From Rhipicephalus microplus (lineage: Eukaryota; Arthropoda; Arachnida; Ixodida; Ixodidae), in NCBI RefSeq assembly GCF_043290135.1, contig NC_134710.1, forward strand, positions 281,975,776-282,039,775: a stretch of 64,000 bases of DNA, in the 5' to 3' direction. The translations under genes and the position numbers were made by a program. The notes under the pieces are model-generated. The model saw only the letters and a program-made list of their open reading frames with translations, did no database searches and was not told where the DNA came from. Of the stretch, positions 47,477-57,639 are shown in pieces; within the stretch, counting starts at the first letter, position 1, and every line of letters starts with the position of its first letter.

Positions 47477-47622
47477 CAGCGTTGCTACCATGATGCGAGT
47501 GCCCCTGATGAACACCTGTCCGGATATTTATCTGCAATATTTTAAAGGACCGAAACGGGCAGCTCGAGAGAGTTGCGTGTGCACCCTTGCTGCCTTCCAG
47601 AGTGGAAATCTTTACACTGCAG
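47477..47622 (+). CDS. Candidate internal exon (phase 1-1), unidentified secreted-type protein
   Basis: A strong acceptor (ATTTTATATCACAG) precedes 146 nt of open sequence ending CTGCAG before GTACAA. Length is 1 + 48 codons + 1, a symmetrical phase-1 exon, the kind common in extracellular modules. The peptide includes RVPLMNTCPDIYLQYFKGPK, RAARESCVCTLAAFQSGNLY and TA. The NTCPDIYLQYFKGP part loosely recalls the C-x-D-x-L-x-x-x-x-G step of CUB domains, but I would not assign it. No partner exon is proven; the frame stops at TGA 23 nt after the donor. It could be coincidence. Confidence 0.28.
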
Positions 47623-48436
47623 GTACAACGAAAGAACATCTCTGAAAGAAGACAAACGTCAACAAACATGCCTGTGAGAGGCTCGTGTTAAGTTTTCCGA
47701 AAAATAGCGCGAAAATCACGCTGACGTCGCTGCACTGTTAAAATGTTGGCTGAGTGACGGAACTGACGCGTTCGCCCGTGGTGTTTCTTTTATACCTGCC
47801 ACGGAATTTCACATGTGTTTCCAGCGCCGTGTGCGTTCCTGTAGACATTTTTTTTCAAGGCTACTGTCACGTTCTTCACACTGTCTTCCTGCAATGTCCG
47901 TCGAAAAACTAGCTTAAAGAAAACTATATTCTGTGCAAAAAGCTCAGGCCGTCCTGCCTGTGCACCAAAGGATGGCACCAGTTAGAAAAAAGTGTGAGTT
48001 TCTAAACTAGGAGATGAAACACACTGATGTTTCGCCTTTACTATTCTGCTAAAATATATCAAATCCGTTCCTCTTTTAAGCGAAACATCTATTTCACCTC
48101 AGCAAATTTCACTATACATATCTCCAAAGTGATTCCGGAAAATGATTTTGTTTTAAACTGACGTTCTTTTCCAGCGAAAACGCTGTAATCTAAAATATGA
48201 GATATTTTCATTAAAGAATTTATTGAACAAACTAATGAAACCCAGCTCATTTACGATGCACTTACAAATTCTTCTGAAAAATATATGTACACAAGTTTTT
48301 GAGGGATCCAGCTAAAGGTTTTAGATTTGTCGATTCAGCATGGCAAAAGTTCAGAATATTATGGGCAACCTAAAAAAATAATACGTATCTCGTAATTAAG
48401 ACACCTTCAGGTCTACATTTAGAATTATGTTTTGAT
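47623..48436. other. Anonymous sequence
   Basis: A good acceptor-like tract (TTTCACATGTGTTTCCAG, about 47806-47823) is followed by short Cys-containing frames, the longest starting AVCVPVDIFFQGYCHVL. I cannot decide whether it is an exon. Confidence 0.3.
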
Positions 48437-48666
48437 TGATATGTGGGGTTTAACGCCCCAAAACCACCATATGAATATGAGAGACGCCGTAGCGGAAGGC
48501 TCCGGAAATTTCGACCACCTGGGGTTTTTCAACGTGCGCCCAAATCTGAGCACACGAACCTACACCATTTCCGCCTCCATCGGAAATGCAGCCGCCGCAG
48601 CCGAGATTCGATCCCGCGATCTGCGGCTCTGCAGCCGAGTAGCTTAGCTAGTAGACCACCATGGTG
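48437..48666 (-). mobile_element. Complete family-1 SINE
   Basis: ATGTGGGGTTTAACGCCCCA at the 3' end and GAGATTCGATCCCGCGATCT in the tRNA-like part, minus orientation. The flanks TTTAGAATTATG (48418-48429) and ATTAGAATTCTG (48669-48680) look like an imperfect TSD. Confidence 0.88.
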
Positions 48667-48753
48667 GGATTAGAATTCTGCTTTCTTTGCACCAATACTT
48701 CAACCAGAATTGTGCCTTGTTTTTCCAAGAAGATTGCCTACGTGTTACGCATT

Positions 48754-49081
48754 TTTATTAGACAGCGAGAGATGAATTTGGCGATAACTTCGCGTTCAGC
48801 GTCGGTTGAAAGTGACATCATGCAGTATATTTTGCTTCATTTGAGCAGTACCATTACCAACACCTCACAAACACCACATCGGCACAGGTGTTGTTCAAGC
48901 TTACTGTCGCTGCCGCTTGATTTTAGCACGAAGTTTCTACTGCAGTATGCAACCACCCAATCATTCCTTGCACTTCCTTTTGGGAAAATCCAGCGGCAAG
49001 CCATAGTCCTTGCAATACAACTTCCGCATCGCTTTGGATATAAAACCCTTTCATTGACGCCAGTGACACCACCAATCCTGC
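48754..49081 (-). CDS. Candidate terminal exon of a Cys-rich protein gene
   Basis: On the minus strand a pyrimidine tract ending CCAATGCCGCAG precedes an exon starting at 49081. The frame reads RIGGVTGVNERVLYPKRCGS, CIARTMACRWIFPKGSARND, WVVAYCSRNFVLKSSGSDSK, LEQHLCRCGVCEVLVMVLLK and stops at 48837. An AATAAA lies at 48759-48754, about 80 nt after the stop. Seven Cys in about 80 residues fit a small secreted disulfide-rich protein, a type abundant in ticks. I do not recognise the family. A signal-peptide exon lies upstream on the same strand (49432-49343). The overlapping plus-strand frame lacks such context. Confidence 0.4.
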
Positions 49082-49342
49082 CTGCGGCATTGGAGAACAA
49101 GGTGAGGCTACCTAATACTGCCCGATTTAATTTGCAGGGAGTTTAGGCTAAGGTGATTTGATCAGAATTTATTATCTCTCTAAAAGCACGCAAGGCTTTG
49201 CTTGAATAGTAATAAGCTTGAATAGTCCATTTGGGGAAATCTCAGTCGTTGATGACACAGAATACAATTGGTGAGGTTGTTGACGAATGACAAAAAGTAC
49301 TCTCAAACGACAGAATTAGGCATGTGGTCCTTAAGTTTACGT

Positions 49343-49432
49343 AAGTCCACTTTTTTGCAATAGAAAAGAGCGCAGCTGATAACACAATACTGAACGAGGC
49401 AAACAACACAAACTTAGTGAACCCTGTCATGC
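49343..49432 (-). CDS. Candidate signal-peptide first exon
   Basis: A minus-strand ATG (49432) opens MTGFTKFVLFASFSIVLSAA, then LFSIAKKWTY: a short basic start, about 18 hydrophobic residues and small residues near a possible cleavage site. The sequence GTAAAC after TTAC is a possible donor. This would put the exon end in phase 0, whereas the downstream exon at 49081 needs phase 1. If they belong together, another donor (for example after GAGA near 49303) or a small middle exon is needed. The hydrophobic stretch could also be a membrane helix. Confidence 0.33.
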
Positions 49433-49499
49433 TTTTGCTTCTATCGGTCGTGCCGCAATATGCGAAGCTATGTTTTACAGGCTCGAATACAAACACGCT

Positions 49500-51650
49500 C
49501 AGCAGAAATTTGGCGCTACATTCATAAAAGGTCCCTTGCGCAGCCCTTTTAGGGGGGATGGCGCTTATCGAAAAGTTTTGTGCGGCTCTGATCCAATGTG
49601 ACTACAACTTGTGTTCCGAAAATAAAACCGCTAGAGATGTGAAAAGAAAGCCTGTCACGCCAAACACAACACAGATTAAGATAGCGAGAATAGCTTCCCC
49701 CTCCACAGAAGTGTTTTTTCGTTAACCATACATCGCCCTCCGCGGGAGACAGAAACGCGTGCTTAACAACGAAGACCTTAGAACTCTGATTTTTGGAGAA
49801 AAGCACACGCACACGCATACACTGAATATACGTACAAAACTTCCATATTAGGAGCTAAGATTTTCATCACCATACGTGAATAAATTAATATGAGCTTGTG
49901 TCGTCATCTTTCGTGTTGGCTTGTTTTGTGCTCTCATTGGTTCATATAGAATACGGATTCTCTCAGTAATTTGTACAACGTTGGCTTGGCGCATAATAAG
50001 GCTTTGCTCTGGGTGCACCTCACCAACTTCGAACTATGGCAATCAATGTAGCAACCTCTCAAGCCCACTCCACGTTATTAAGCATGCTTGATAGATGCTG
50101 TGCGCTCTGTTAAAAACTTTCCGTACAATCAAGCTGGTGACTCAATTATGAAACCTTCTTCGGGACGGTTACATCACTGGCAATGTGTGCGATAAAATTT
50201 CTGAAAGTTTGCTACAAATATGCGATATCTTGAGGATTGCGCATGACCCCACGAGAAATTTCTAGCGAAACACCCTCAAAAGCTTTATAAAACAATCTGC
50301 TTATCCAGACGATTTAAACTTTTTGTATTTGCCATACATTATAAACCCACTTTTTAGTAAGCAAACTGCGGTATCGAACTGCAGTGTCTAATCGAAATGC
50401 ATGCAGAATAACACCGTCAACAACACATGACTTCAGCTTCTCGCACTGCTAAATGCAAAGTGCTGAAGCGGCAGTGTTTCTATTCCTAAAATATTCGCAA
50501 CACAAAAAAAACCGGTACTGTTACCTTTACTAGGTGTGATTCAAGCAACAAGGAAGGAAGTTTAACTTAACATAATAGTAGCGAAATAATGAACCAGGAA
50601 GGTATAAAACTGAACCCAGTTAGCTGTCTTGCATTCCCTGTGTGAAGTCTATTGTTTAAATGCTGAAACGTAAACTGTAGAAAAACCCTACAACACAGTC
50701 ATCAGTAAGCCTACCTCCTGAGGCACCCATCACAAACATCCACTATATATGACTGCTGATGAGCTCGAGGCTAGAGTAATCTGTCATCAGGCCACCATCG
50801 TTCTGGTGTTCAGCTACTGGCCGAAAGACGTAGGCTCGATAGAGTCGAATTACTAGAAGCCCGTTTACTGTGTGAGTTGAATATTCGTTAAGGTAGGTCA
50901 ACACCTTCGAGAAAACATTTTGCAGTTTTCGTTCAAAAACTACACTTATGGTACTCACTTGTAGGGCTCTTGAAAATTTTAGGGTTAAAAATGAAATAGC
51001 AACAAAGTTAAACACCTATTTTTTTAATCATAAAGTGCCAAAATACGGGTATTGCGCCAACAGGTAAATACCTGACAAGCTTTTCATGCGACTCAAACGT
51101 GATTTGGCTGATATGTAGTGAGGACAATACTGTGTGTATTGTATCTAACAGTGACGACCGTCATATCTTGAAGCCCAGGTGCGTCATCATAAAAAGAGTG
51201 AAAACGTTAATATTTGGCAAACTTGTTTTGCATGCATTTGACCTTATTGCGAAAGGTTACTGCTTGTTATCAATATTATTGCTTGAATGTTCATATCCAC
51301 CTATAAAGCATCAAACGCAATACTTCATGTGAAATTATTGGTTAGAAGCAGGGGTATCATTGTGGCGTTATGGCAGGATAGAAAATGTCGTTTATGAACC
51401 AAATGTCAATGTAACATTCCGAAAGATTTGAACGGTATGTACATTGAATAAAAGTTAAATTGACCAGGCTTTTAGCTTGGGACGTTTTAAGTGTTTTTGA
51501 AGCTCCGACCAACCCGTCAAGCTGGTGTTGCAGACATTTCTGGAAGTGTTTAGAGACCAGACTTTTCGGTAGGCTTTTCGAAGGAAGTTTCTATTGTACT
51601 TGGTAAACTATACTGTCTGGTCTTAGTTATACTTTTAAACAATTAAAAGA
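49500..51650. other. Anonymous sequence between opposing signal-peptide exons
   Basis: There is no repeat or domain that I recognise. Around 49620-49710 on the minus strand one frame is strongly hydrophobic (AILAILICVVFGVTGFLFTS), but its start is blocked by a stop. If the exon calls on each side are right, this is the region between two divergent genes and would hold both promoters. Confidence 0.35.
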
Positions 51651-51658
51651 ACAGCACA

Positions 51659-51692
51659 TTTAAAAATAAATCATGTTTTGTTATATTTCACA
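51659..51692 (+). promoter_or_regulatory. Candidate core promoter (TATA plus initiator)
   Basis: TTTAAAAATA (51659-51668) lies 31 bp before the A of a CACAGTG initiator-like site (51692), the normal animal TATA-to-start distance. The same CACAG could instead be a 3' splice site of a gene with an upstream non-coding exon. Confidence 0.4.
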
Positions 51693-51734
51693 GTGACGTG
51701 ACGAGTTCACAAAGACCTCAGCAGTACCGCAACA

Positions 51735-51777
51735 ATGAAATTCCTAGGCATCGCGCTTGCCTTCGTGCTTGTTGCTG
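51735..51777 (+). CDS. Signal-peptide first exon of a probable secreted protein
   Basis: ATG at 51735 in good context (CAACAATGA) encodes MKFLGIALAFVLVA. The consensus donor GTAAGT follows at 51778, leaving one base of the next codon (phase 1). Lys after Met, ten or more hydrophobic residues and a short leader of about 43 nt from the proposed start are the usual build of tick secreted-protein first exons (salivary or haemolymph). The mature part is not in this exon. The downstream intron would contain the 450 bp repeat, an L1-like LINE and SINEs. A possible short last exon is at 57520, but the match is unproven. Confidence 0.55.
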
Positions 51778-51861
51778 GTAAGTACGCCAGTTAATCTCTG
51801 TCCCACACGTCAGAGAAGTTTCCCATCCGTTAAGCAGGTTGATAAGTAGTGAGTGAAAAAA

Positions 51862-52300
51862 AAACACCAGGCCTGCGCAGAAGGTGCAGCACAGTCCTAG
51901 CGAACGCTAAAAGAGCAGCCTTTCAAAGTTTCTGAAAACACTCATTGGGTAACTACTGTAAGCACGCTTGCTTGATACCCAAGAGGGCATTAATAATAAC
52001 TTTTTGGGGTGATAGGCCAGCACTCGCTTCTATTTTTCGTCATTCTTCTGGGAAGCCTGGTATGCGCTAAACACTTGCAAGGAATTTTGTGCCAATTGTC
52101 GATGCAGTTGCTGACGACGATGAAGAATTATTGCTGAATTGGGTATGTGCCACAGGTAATAGGGGAACAAGAACAAGCTTTGGTGATGGTTTGGAGCACT
52201 CGACGGCCCACTTGTTATGCTATTATCATTGTGCGATGACTGGTTGTTCTTTCGCTATTGTAAAACGTTTTGCGGTTGTAAAATGCGCTGCTTAATGTGG
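51862..52300 (+). repeat. 450 bp interspersed repeat, copy 2
   Basis: It pairs with 29808-30240, same orientation. Open frames in it (for example at 52089) are not conserved in the other copy. Confidence 0.8.
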
Positions 52301-52353
52301 TGAGCACAAGGGACATCATAGTAGTTGGTCAGTATCAAATGAACAATGTATGA

Positions 52354-53330
52354 ATGGTTATGTGTGCAAGCAGCATGGCGGAACAGAAACTCGTCATTTG
52401 TGGTGAGCTCCGTGTGAAAGGGCTGGCACGCATGGTGCTAGATCTGGAGACCAAGAATAATAGACTGAAACTTCTTTGGCTTTCGCCTCATCTTGAATCA
52501 CGACGTGTTGAATGGGCGTTCCAAGTTTACGGCATTGTGAAGTCCGTTGAGGGAGGGGCATGGAGACGTGCAGGAATGTAACAATGCATGACAACAAATA
52601 GGGGCGTTGCCTTGGAGCTGAAGGACACCATCACTGTGAGCTCAATACCACACCTTATGTCAATCTATGTCCACTAATGCCTCGTACTCATTCCTGGTAG
52701 GCCTTCATTGTGTCTTCTGTGCAAGTGAGTGCGCATGTACGTCGACAGTGGAAAACACCGAGGTGCTTGCAGTGCCAGCGATTTGATCACTCGTCTGATG
52801 CCTGCGTGTCGACTTATGCCAACGTAGTCTGTTCTGGCAAAGGCACAGAAGAGCAACATCTGGAACATCTTATGGATGTCACTGAGGGAGTTGATGCGAC
52901 AGGAAAAGCAGCAGGAGGAGCAGAAGGTGCTTTAAAGGAAGCTGAACACTTGTCCATGGATACCCTCAGTACGCAAAATAATATCGCTAACGACGCCAGT
53001 GAAATCATAAGTGAATGCAATGCGGCAGAAGAACACTACTTGGAAGAACTTAAATACAAGCCTTCTGACAATGAAGAACAAGAAGCAATGAATAGCGGTC
53101 AGACAAGGAAGCGTCAGGCACCAGCCGCCAATGAAGCAACAACGAGTGCGCCAGACACCACAGCGCAAGTGTCTTCATGTGTTCCACGTGACACCTTCTT
53201 TGGGGACCGAGGGACGTGCCACCTAAGCCAGCGTCCTCAGGAAGGTGCTCCTAAAAATTGCGAAGGAGGTAAAGCCACAGGTTGCACTGTGGCTAAAGGT
53301 GACCTACAAAAGTTTCAAGATAGCAAAATG
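52354..53330 (+). pseudogene. L1/Tx1-like ORF1 remnant
   Basis: The frame from 52354 reads KLVICGELRVKGLARMVLDL, RLKLLWLSPHLESRRVEWAF and QVYGIVKSVEG, which matches the RRM-like part I expect in tick Tx1/L1 ORF1 proteins. After shifts, frame 52710 has WKTPRCLQCQRFDHSSDACV, a CCHC-type knuckle. A long acidic Glu/Ala-rich linker follows. ORF1 proteins of this kind bind the element RNA. In this copy ORF1 and the endonuclease lie in one open frame without a separating stop, perhaps through frame drift. Confidence 0.65.
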
Positions 53331-54110
53331 GCGACCGCGCTAATGTGTGTAGCGACACTCAACGTACGTGGCTTGAGGAATGTGAGGCGTCAGCGGCAGT
53401 TGCGCCACGTGCTTGAGCAGTACAACATTGATGTTCTTGCAGGGCAAGAGACTAAGATTACGGCTGCTCGTAACACCGATCTTGCACTGGAAGTTTTCCG
53501 AGATTACAATTTATACATCAGCCCAGCACGTGGTGCATCCGCTGGATGCTTTATATTAGTTGGAAAGCACTTGAATTATACTTTGACGTCACTACATGCT
53601 GATGTGGAAGGACGCCTCATTTGTTGCTACTTATCTATTCATTACCATAATTGAATGTTTATCTGTGTCTATGCTCCCTCCAAAGAGAATGACAGGAACA
53701 CTCTTTTCCTCTCTTTAACTTCGGTGCGGCACACTGACACAACTTTGATAGTTTTTGGAGACTTTAGCTGTGTTTGTGATGCGAGACATCATTCATATAT
53801 AGCAAATCATTATGATGCAACTGTAACCTTACTGCAGAAGTTATTGAATGACCACAATTGAATGGATGTGGGAGCGCATGCACTTTCCTCGGTGAGGCTC
53901 ATGCACTTTCAAGGCATCTCTCATGTTCGGCTTGACCGCGTATATGTATCTCTAAGCTTATGGTCTTACATTCATAATTATGCTGCAAAGTCCATATCTT
54001 TTACAGTCCATTGCTTGGTCACCGTTTCTTGGGGTCCTGAACATTTTCGTAAAACCTCTCTAAACAGGGACCTATGGAAGCTTCACGTACAGTTGTTGCG
54101 CGAGGATTGA
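53331..54110 (+). pseudogene. L1/Tx1-like AP endonuclease domain with in-frame stops
   Basis: The domain nicks target DNA to prime reverse transcription. MCVATLNVRGLRNVRRQRQL (Asn active site), then VLAGQETKITAA (Glu), ICVYAPSKENDR, LIVFGDFSCVCDARHH (GDFN-like, with Ser for Asn) and SHVRLDRVYVS (LDR). The frame is continuous from 52710 to 54110 apart from two TGA codons, at 53652-53654 and 53859-53861. Both read AAT TGA ATG, as expected from CGA to TGA (CpG) mutation. Confidence 0.82.
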
Positions 54111-54914
54111 TTTGTTAAAATAGTAAAAGAATCGGCACAAGAGGTAACACAGTGTCGACAGCTGCCAATTTTCGCTGAATGGGAAAGGTTCTAAAAAAGA
54201 GTCAAGTACCAGGCACTTATTTTTCATGTGAAATAGCGCAAAGAAAAAAGCTAACAAACGCAATTTTTATGATTTAATTCACAAGCTCCATAGTTTTGAA
54301 AGTCAACAGCCGGGATCGTACGTGGATGAGATAAATCTGATTTATTCACAGAAGCAAAAACATCATACAGATTTATACAGAGGAGCAAAGATTCATTCCC
54401 GTGTTACCCATTTCACTGAAGAGGAGCCCACTAAAGATCCCTCGGGGATGAAAAGAGATATGCACTTTCTAAACAGATACTGCTAATTCAGTTGCGGGGC
54501 TCCCTTTGCACAGAGACATCTGAAATACGATCCGCAATGGAAGATTATTAGAAATGTTTGTCACTGCGGCTGACCTTCAGGAGAATTTCGAGGAAGAAGC
54601 TGACCACTTGATTGCGCTTGTTTGTCAGTTACAAGATGATGACAGACTTACTGTAGATGGGCCCATAACCAGAGAGAAAATTCGATTTGCAATAACAACG
54701 TTGCAGAAAAACTAAACTCCTGGCCCAGATGGCCTTAGTGGCGATTTTTACACAGCTCTTAAGGAACTTTTGATACTTTTCCTTGAGCAACTTTTTAAAG
54801 AGGCTTATGACCGTGGTGAACCTCATCCTTCTTTCTTTCAAGGCCATACAAAATTAGTCCCAAAATTACTGATTCTGACGCATTAAAGAGAGTTAATAAA
54901 TATAGGCCTATTTT

Positions 54915-55751
54915 TTGTGTCACGTTGAGTACAAAGTTTTTGCTAAATTATTGACAAATCAGCTACAGACAGTGATTACTAAATGTGTAGATGACCACCG
55001 AACAAGTGGAATGCGCGGTCGCTCTATACAAACAAACATTCATATTGCACATTCAGTTCTTGAGTGTATTGATGGTAGCATAAAACAAGTAGCCCTGTTT
55101 CGAATGGACCCTGCAAAATCATTTGATAAGGTACAGCTCGTTTTTTTGTTCCGGCTCCTAAGACACCTGCCGTTGGGTGATGTACTGTACAATGGTATTG
55201 CACTCTGTTGCAAGAAGTGCACAATTAGGCTAATTGTGAATCGCACACTTTCCAATGTAATAGAGTTAAATTCATCTGTACGTCAGGGATGTCCGCTCTC
55301 GCCTTTGATTTTTGCAATTTATCTGGAACCATTATGTTTAAGCGTGCTTCCAATGTCTAGCATAAGAGGCTACCGTTATGATGCTGAGGAAGTTAAAGTT
55401 CTAGCTTATGCAGATGACGTTGCCTTCTTTTGCATAGATAGACCAAGCATTCAAGAAGCAGTCAACACTGCTTTACCTTTCTGTGAAGTCACTGGCGCCA
55501 GCATACATTTTGATGAAAGTTATGGATTCTGGCTACGCATGTGGGCCCAAACACCTTCGGTCTTCGCAAATATTCATTGGAATGTGACTCCTATGAAATT
55601 TCTCGGTGTGCCTCTCGATAACTATCGTAAGAGCGGCCCACACTGGGCCACTTCAATAACTACTATCCGCCGAAAGGTGGCAACTTGGCACGGACGGGAG
55701 CTTTCCATTTTTGCCAGAGCAAAAGCGTGCAATATATTCCTTGCATCATAG
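54915..55751 (+). pseudogene. L1/Tx1-like reverse transcriptase core
   Basis: The frame of 278 codons contains YKVFAKLLTNQLQTVITKCV, GMRGRSIQTNIHIAHSVLEC, MDPAKSFDKVQLVFLFRLL (in place of the usual LD-EKAFD; one catalytic Asp is kept), VRQGCPLSPLIFAIYLEPLC, VKVLAYADDVAFFC (catalytic YADD) and MKFLGVPL. A TAG at 55749-55751 ends it, but the frame resumes and is then cut by the SINE. The upstream RT part (54530-54900) is spread over frames with several stops. Confidence 0.88.
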
Positions 55752-55841
55752 CTTATTTATATTATGCAGGTGTTGCACTGCTCGCGTGTACATATTCAAG
55801 CCTTTCGTAAGATATTTGCCTGCTTTATTCGGAGCTCTTTC

Positions 55842-56048
55842 TGATTTGATTTGTGGGGTTTAACGTCCCAAAACCACCATATGATTATGAGAGGCGCCGT
55901 AGTGGAGGGCTCCGGAAATTTAGACCACCAGGGATCCTTTAACGTGCACCCAAATCTGAGTACATGGGCCTACAATATTTCCGCCTCCATCGGAAATGCA
56001 GCTGCCAAAGCCAGAATTCGATCCCGCGTTCTGCGGGTCAGCAGCCGA
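55842..56048 (-). mobile_element. Family-1 SINE inserted in the L1-like RT
   Basis: The body TTTGTGGGGTTTAACGTCCC to CGTTCTGCGGGTCAGCAGCC is in minus orientation and lacks the first (A-box) bases. Flanks GAGCTCTTTC (55832-55841) and GAGCTTTTCC (56051-56060) suggest a TSD. LINE coding resumes with SWEPMRRDNLFLPLEKGGLG right after it, so the SINE is younger than the LINE. Confidence 0.9.
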
Positions 56049-56934
56049 AAGAGCTTTTCCTGGGAACCCATGAGAAGAGACAATCTTTTTCTTCCGCTTG
56101 AAAAGGGTGGCCTTGGCCTTGTGAATTTTTTCGTGCGACAGTTGGTGTCTCGTTTTTTTTTACCTCAAGGATGTGTGCCACACTTTATTTTAGCGGTTCT
56201 TCTTAACCGTCTACGTTACCACCTTTCTTTTATTCATGTCACAACAAGCGTCGCTAAGGAATTGCCGTTGCGCGGATTCCTAAAAAAATTGTTGATACTG
56301 TCAATTTTTGAAAGACAAGTTCAGCTTAGAGAATTTGTACACTATTGACAGAACAAATTTAACCGCTGCACTTGTGAATAACCTTTTCCTAGAACCTGAA
56401 TATTGAAAGCCATATTCGCTTTTGCCCGGTCAAGTTGTATTATTTCGTGTACTTAGAGTGTGGATATTTTCTTCAGCGAAAACTTTGTTTCTTTACACTG
56501 CACACTTCCACGCTGCCAGTGAAAACGTGGCTGAATAAAAAATCAATTTACGTGCCCTGGACAGTAACTTGTGGACACTGCAACCAACCTGATGCCATAG
56601 AGCATTGTTTTATTCATTTTTGCGAAGCTTTTATTTTTGGGACATTCTTAAAAAAACACTACGAAAAGAAATTCCAGTCACAGCTCATTGTATTAGGTTT
56701 CTCCTATTCAAAAAGAGTCTGACTGATAATACTCCTTATGGCCTGTTTATGTTGCTCGGATTTTATTCGCTATTGAAAAGGCGCATGATTGATAGACACG
56801 CCAAGCCACCACGGTCGACGAGATCTGTCTTCCGAAAAGAAGGTGCTCAAGTGCGCAGTGCGGTTGAGACTTTTGACCCCGTTCCGGAGTGGCTTCCCGT
56901 TCTTGACTCTTGTGTGTGTTTGTCTGATTTCTGA
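56049..56934 (+). pseudogene. L1/Tx1-like ORF2 C-terminus with zinc-binding segment
   Basis: SWEPMRRDNLFLPLEKGGLG and FVRQLVSRFFLPQGCVP start the segment. Frame 56435-56722 includes VPWTVTCGHCNQPDAIEHCF, a C-x2-C...H-x4-C-like group (RT zinc-binding type). The frame shifts near 56640, after which 56605-56934 ends with GLFMLLGFYSLLKRRMIDRH, FDPVPEWLPVLDSCVCLSDF and a TGA. Confidence 0.8.
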
Positions 56935-56984
56935 TGAAGTATGTTGCATGTACTTTACTGGTGATAATTTCATTCATTAAAGAA

Positions 56985-57105
56985 AAAAAGCACCGGTCTA
57001 CCTCAGTCGTAGAATTCTCGGCTGGCACCCAGCGGACCCGGGTTTGAGCCCCACTGTGCCGATGGTGCTAGGTCATGCCTGCCTATGTAAATTTGACAAG
57101 TTACA
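56985..57105 (+). mobile_element. tRNA-derived SINE, family 2, copy 2 (3'-shortened)
   Basis: CACCGGTCTACCTCAGTCGT, then GACCCGGGTTTGAGCCCCAC (B box GGTTTGAGCCC). It starts directly after the A-run at the LINE 3' end and is followed at once by another copy. Confidence 0.78.
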
Positions 57106-57325
57106 CGCACCGGCGTACCCCAGTGGTAAAATATTGGGCTGGCACGCAGCGGACTCGGGTTGGAACCCTACTGTGCCACTATTGCAAGGTTTTTTTTTTC
57201 TAATTTCGCGGGATGTGGTTACGGACACCAGCGGTGGTGGCGGCGGTGGCAACGGCGGCGGTGGCGGATAAACACTGTGCGTGACCTGAAACTTGATCTT
57301 ATAACAGACTTCGCTGTAAAAGGGA
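57106..57325 (+). mobile_element. tRNA-derived SINE, family 2, copy 3
   Basis: CACCGGCGTACCCCAGTGGT, GACTCGGGTTGGAACCCTAC, a T-run, GGATGTGGTTACGGACACCA and a GGTGGC/GGCGGC block, ending ACTTCGCTGTAAAAG like copy 1 at 30292-30480. Confidence 0.8.
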
Positions 57326-57519
57326 AAGCGAAAAACCCTCATATTCTTGAGACAGTTTCAACTTATATTGCAATAACCCATGACTCTGTCACTCGAATGA
57401 TTAGCAGTGTTACATCACTTAAGTTTACTTGAAAAAATGACTATTGCTGCGAACCATCTTCTTATTGTTTTTTTTTTTTCGAAGCTCGTCACTGAATATC
57501 TCATTTCATTTCTCTGCAG

Positions 57520-57635
57520 AACAATCTGTAACTTTCGTATAGTGTGCATTCTTGTATAACACTTCTGAAGGAATGACCTGTGAAATTGTTAATACAATGC
57601 TGGGGTAGTTAACCGGTCTTCAAGTGTCTAATAAA
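57520..57635 (+). other. Candidate terminal exon with poly-A signal
   Basis: A near-ideal acceptor (TCATTTCATTTCTCTGCAG) ends at 57519, and AATAAA occurs at 57630-57635. All frames after it are short, at most a dozen or so codons. Joined in phase 1 to the exon at 51735 it would add only EQSVTFV, so other exons would be needed. It may be a 3'UTR exon or chance. Confidence 0.25.
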
Positions 57636-57639
57636 TGCA

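Larger units (their letters stand above)
52340..56984 (+). mobile_element. L1/Tx1-like LINE, broken, with nested SINE
   Basis: ORF1 remains, an endonuclease beginning MCVATLNVRGLRNVRRQRQL, an RT, a C-terminal zinc-binding segment and a short 3' end with ATTAAAGAAAAAAA. The 5' end is truncated or unclear (about 52340). A family-1 SINE interrupts the RT region at 55842-56048. Not capable of movement. Confidence 0.88.

Noticed and set aside
49549..49818. Minus-strand frame and a hydrophobic alternative frame (AILAILICVVFGVTGFLF)
   Set aside because: The hydrophobic frame has a stop before it and no start or acceptor; the other frame has no domain.
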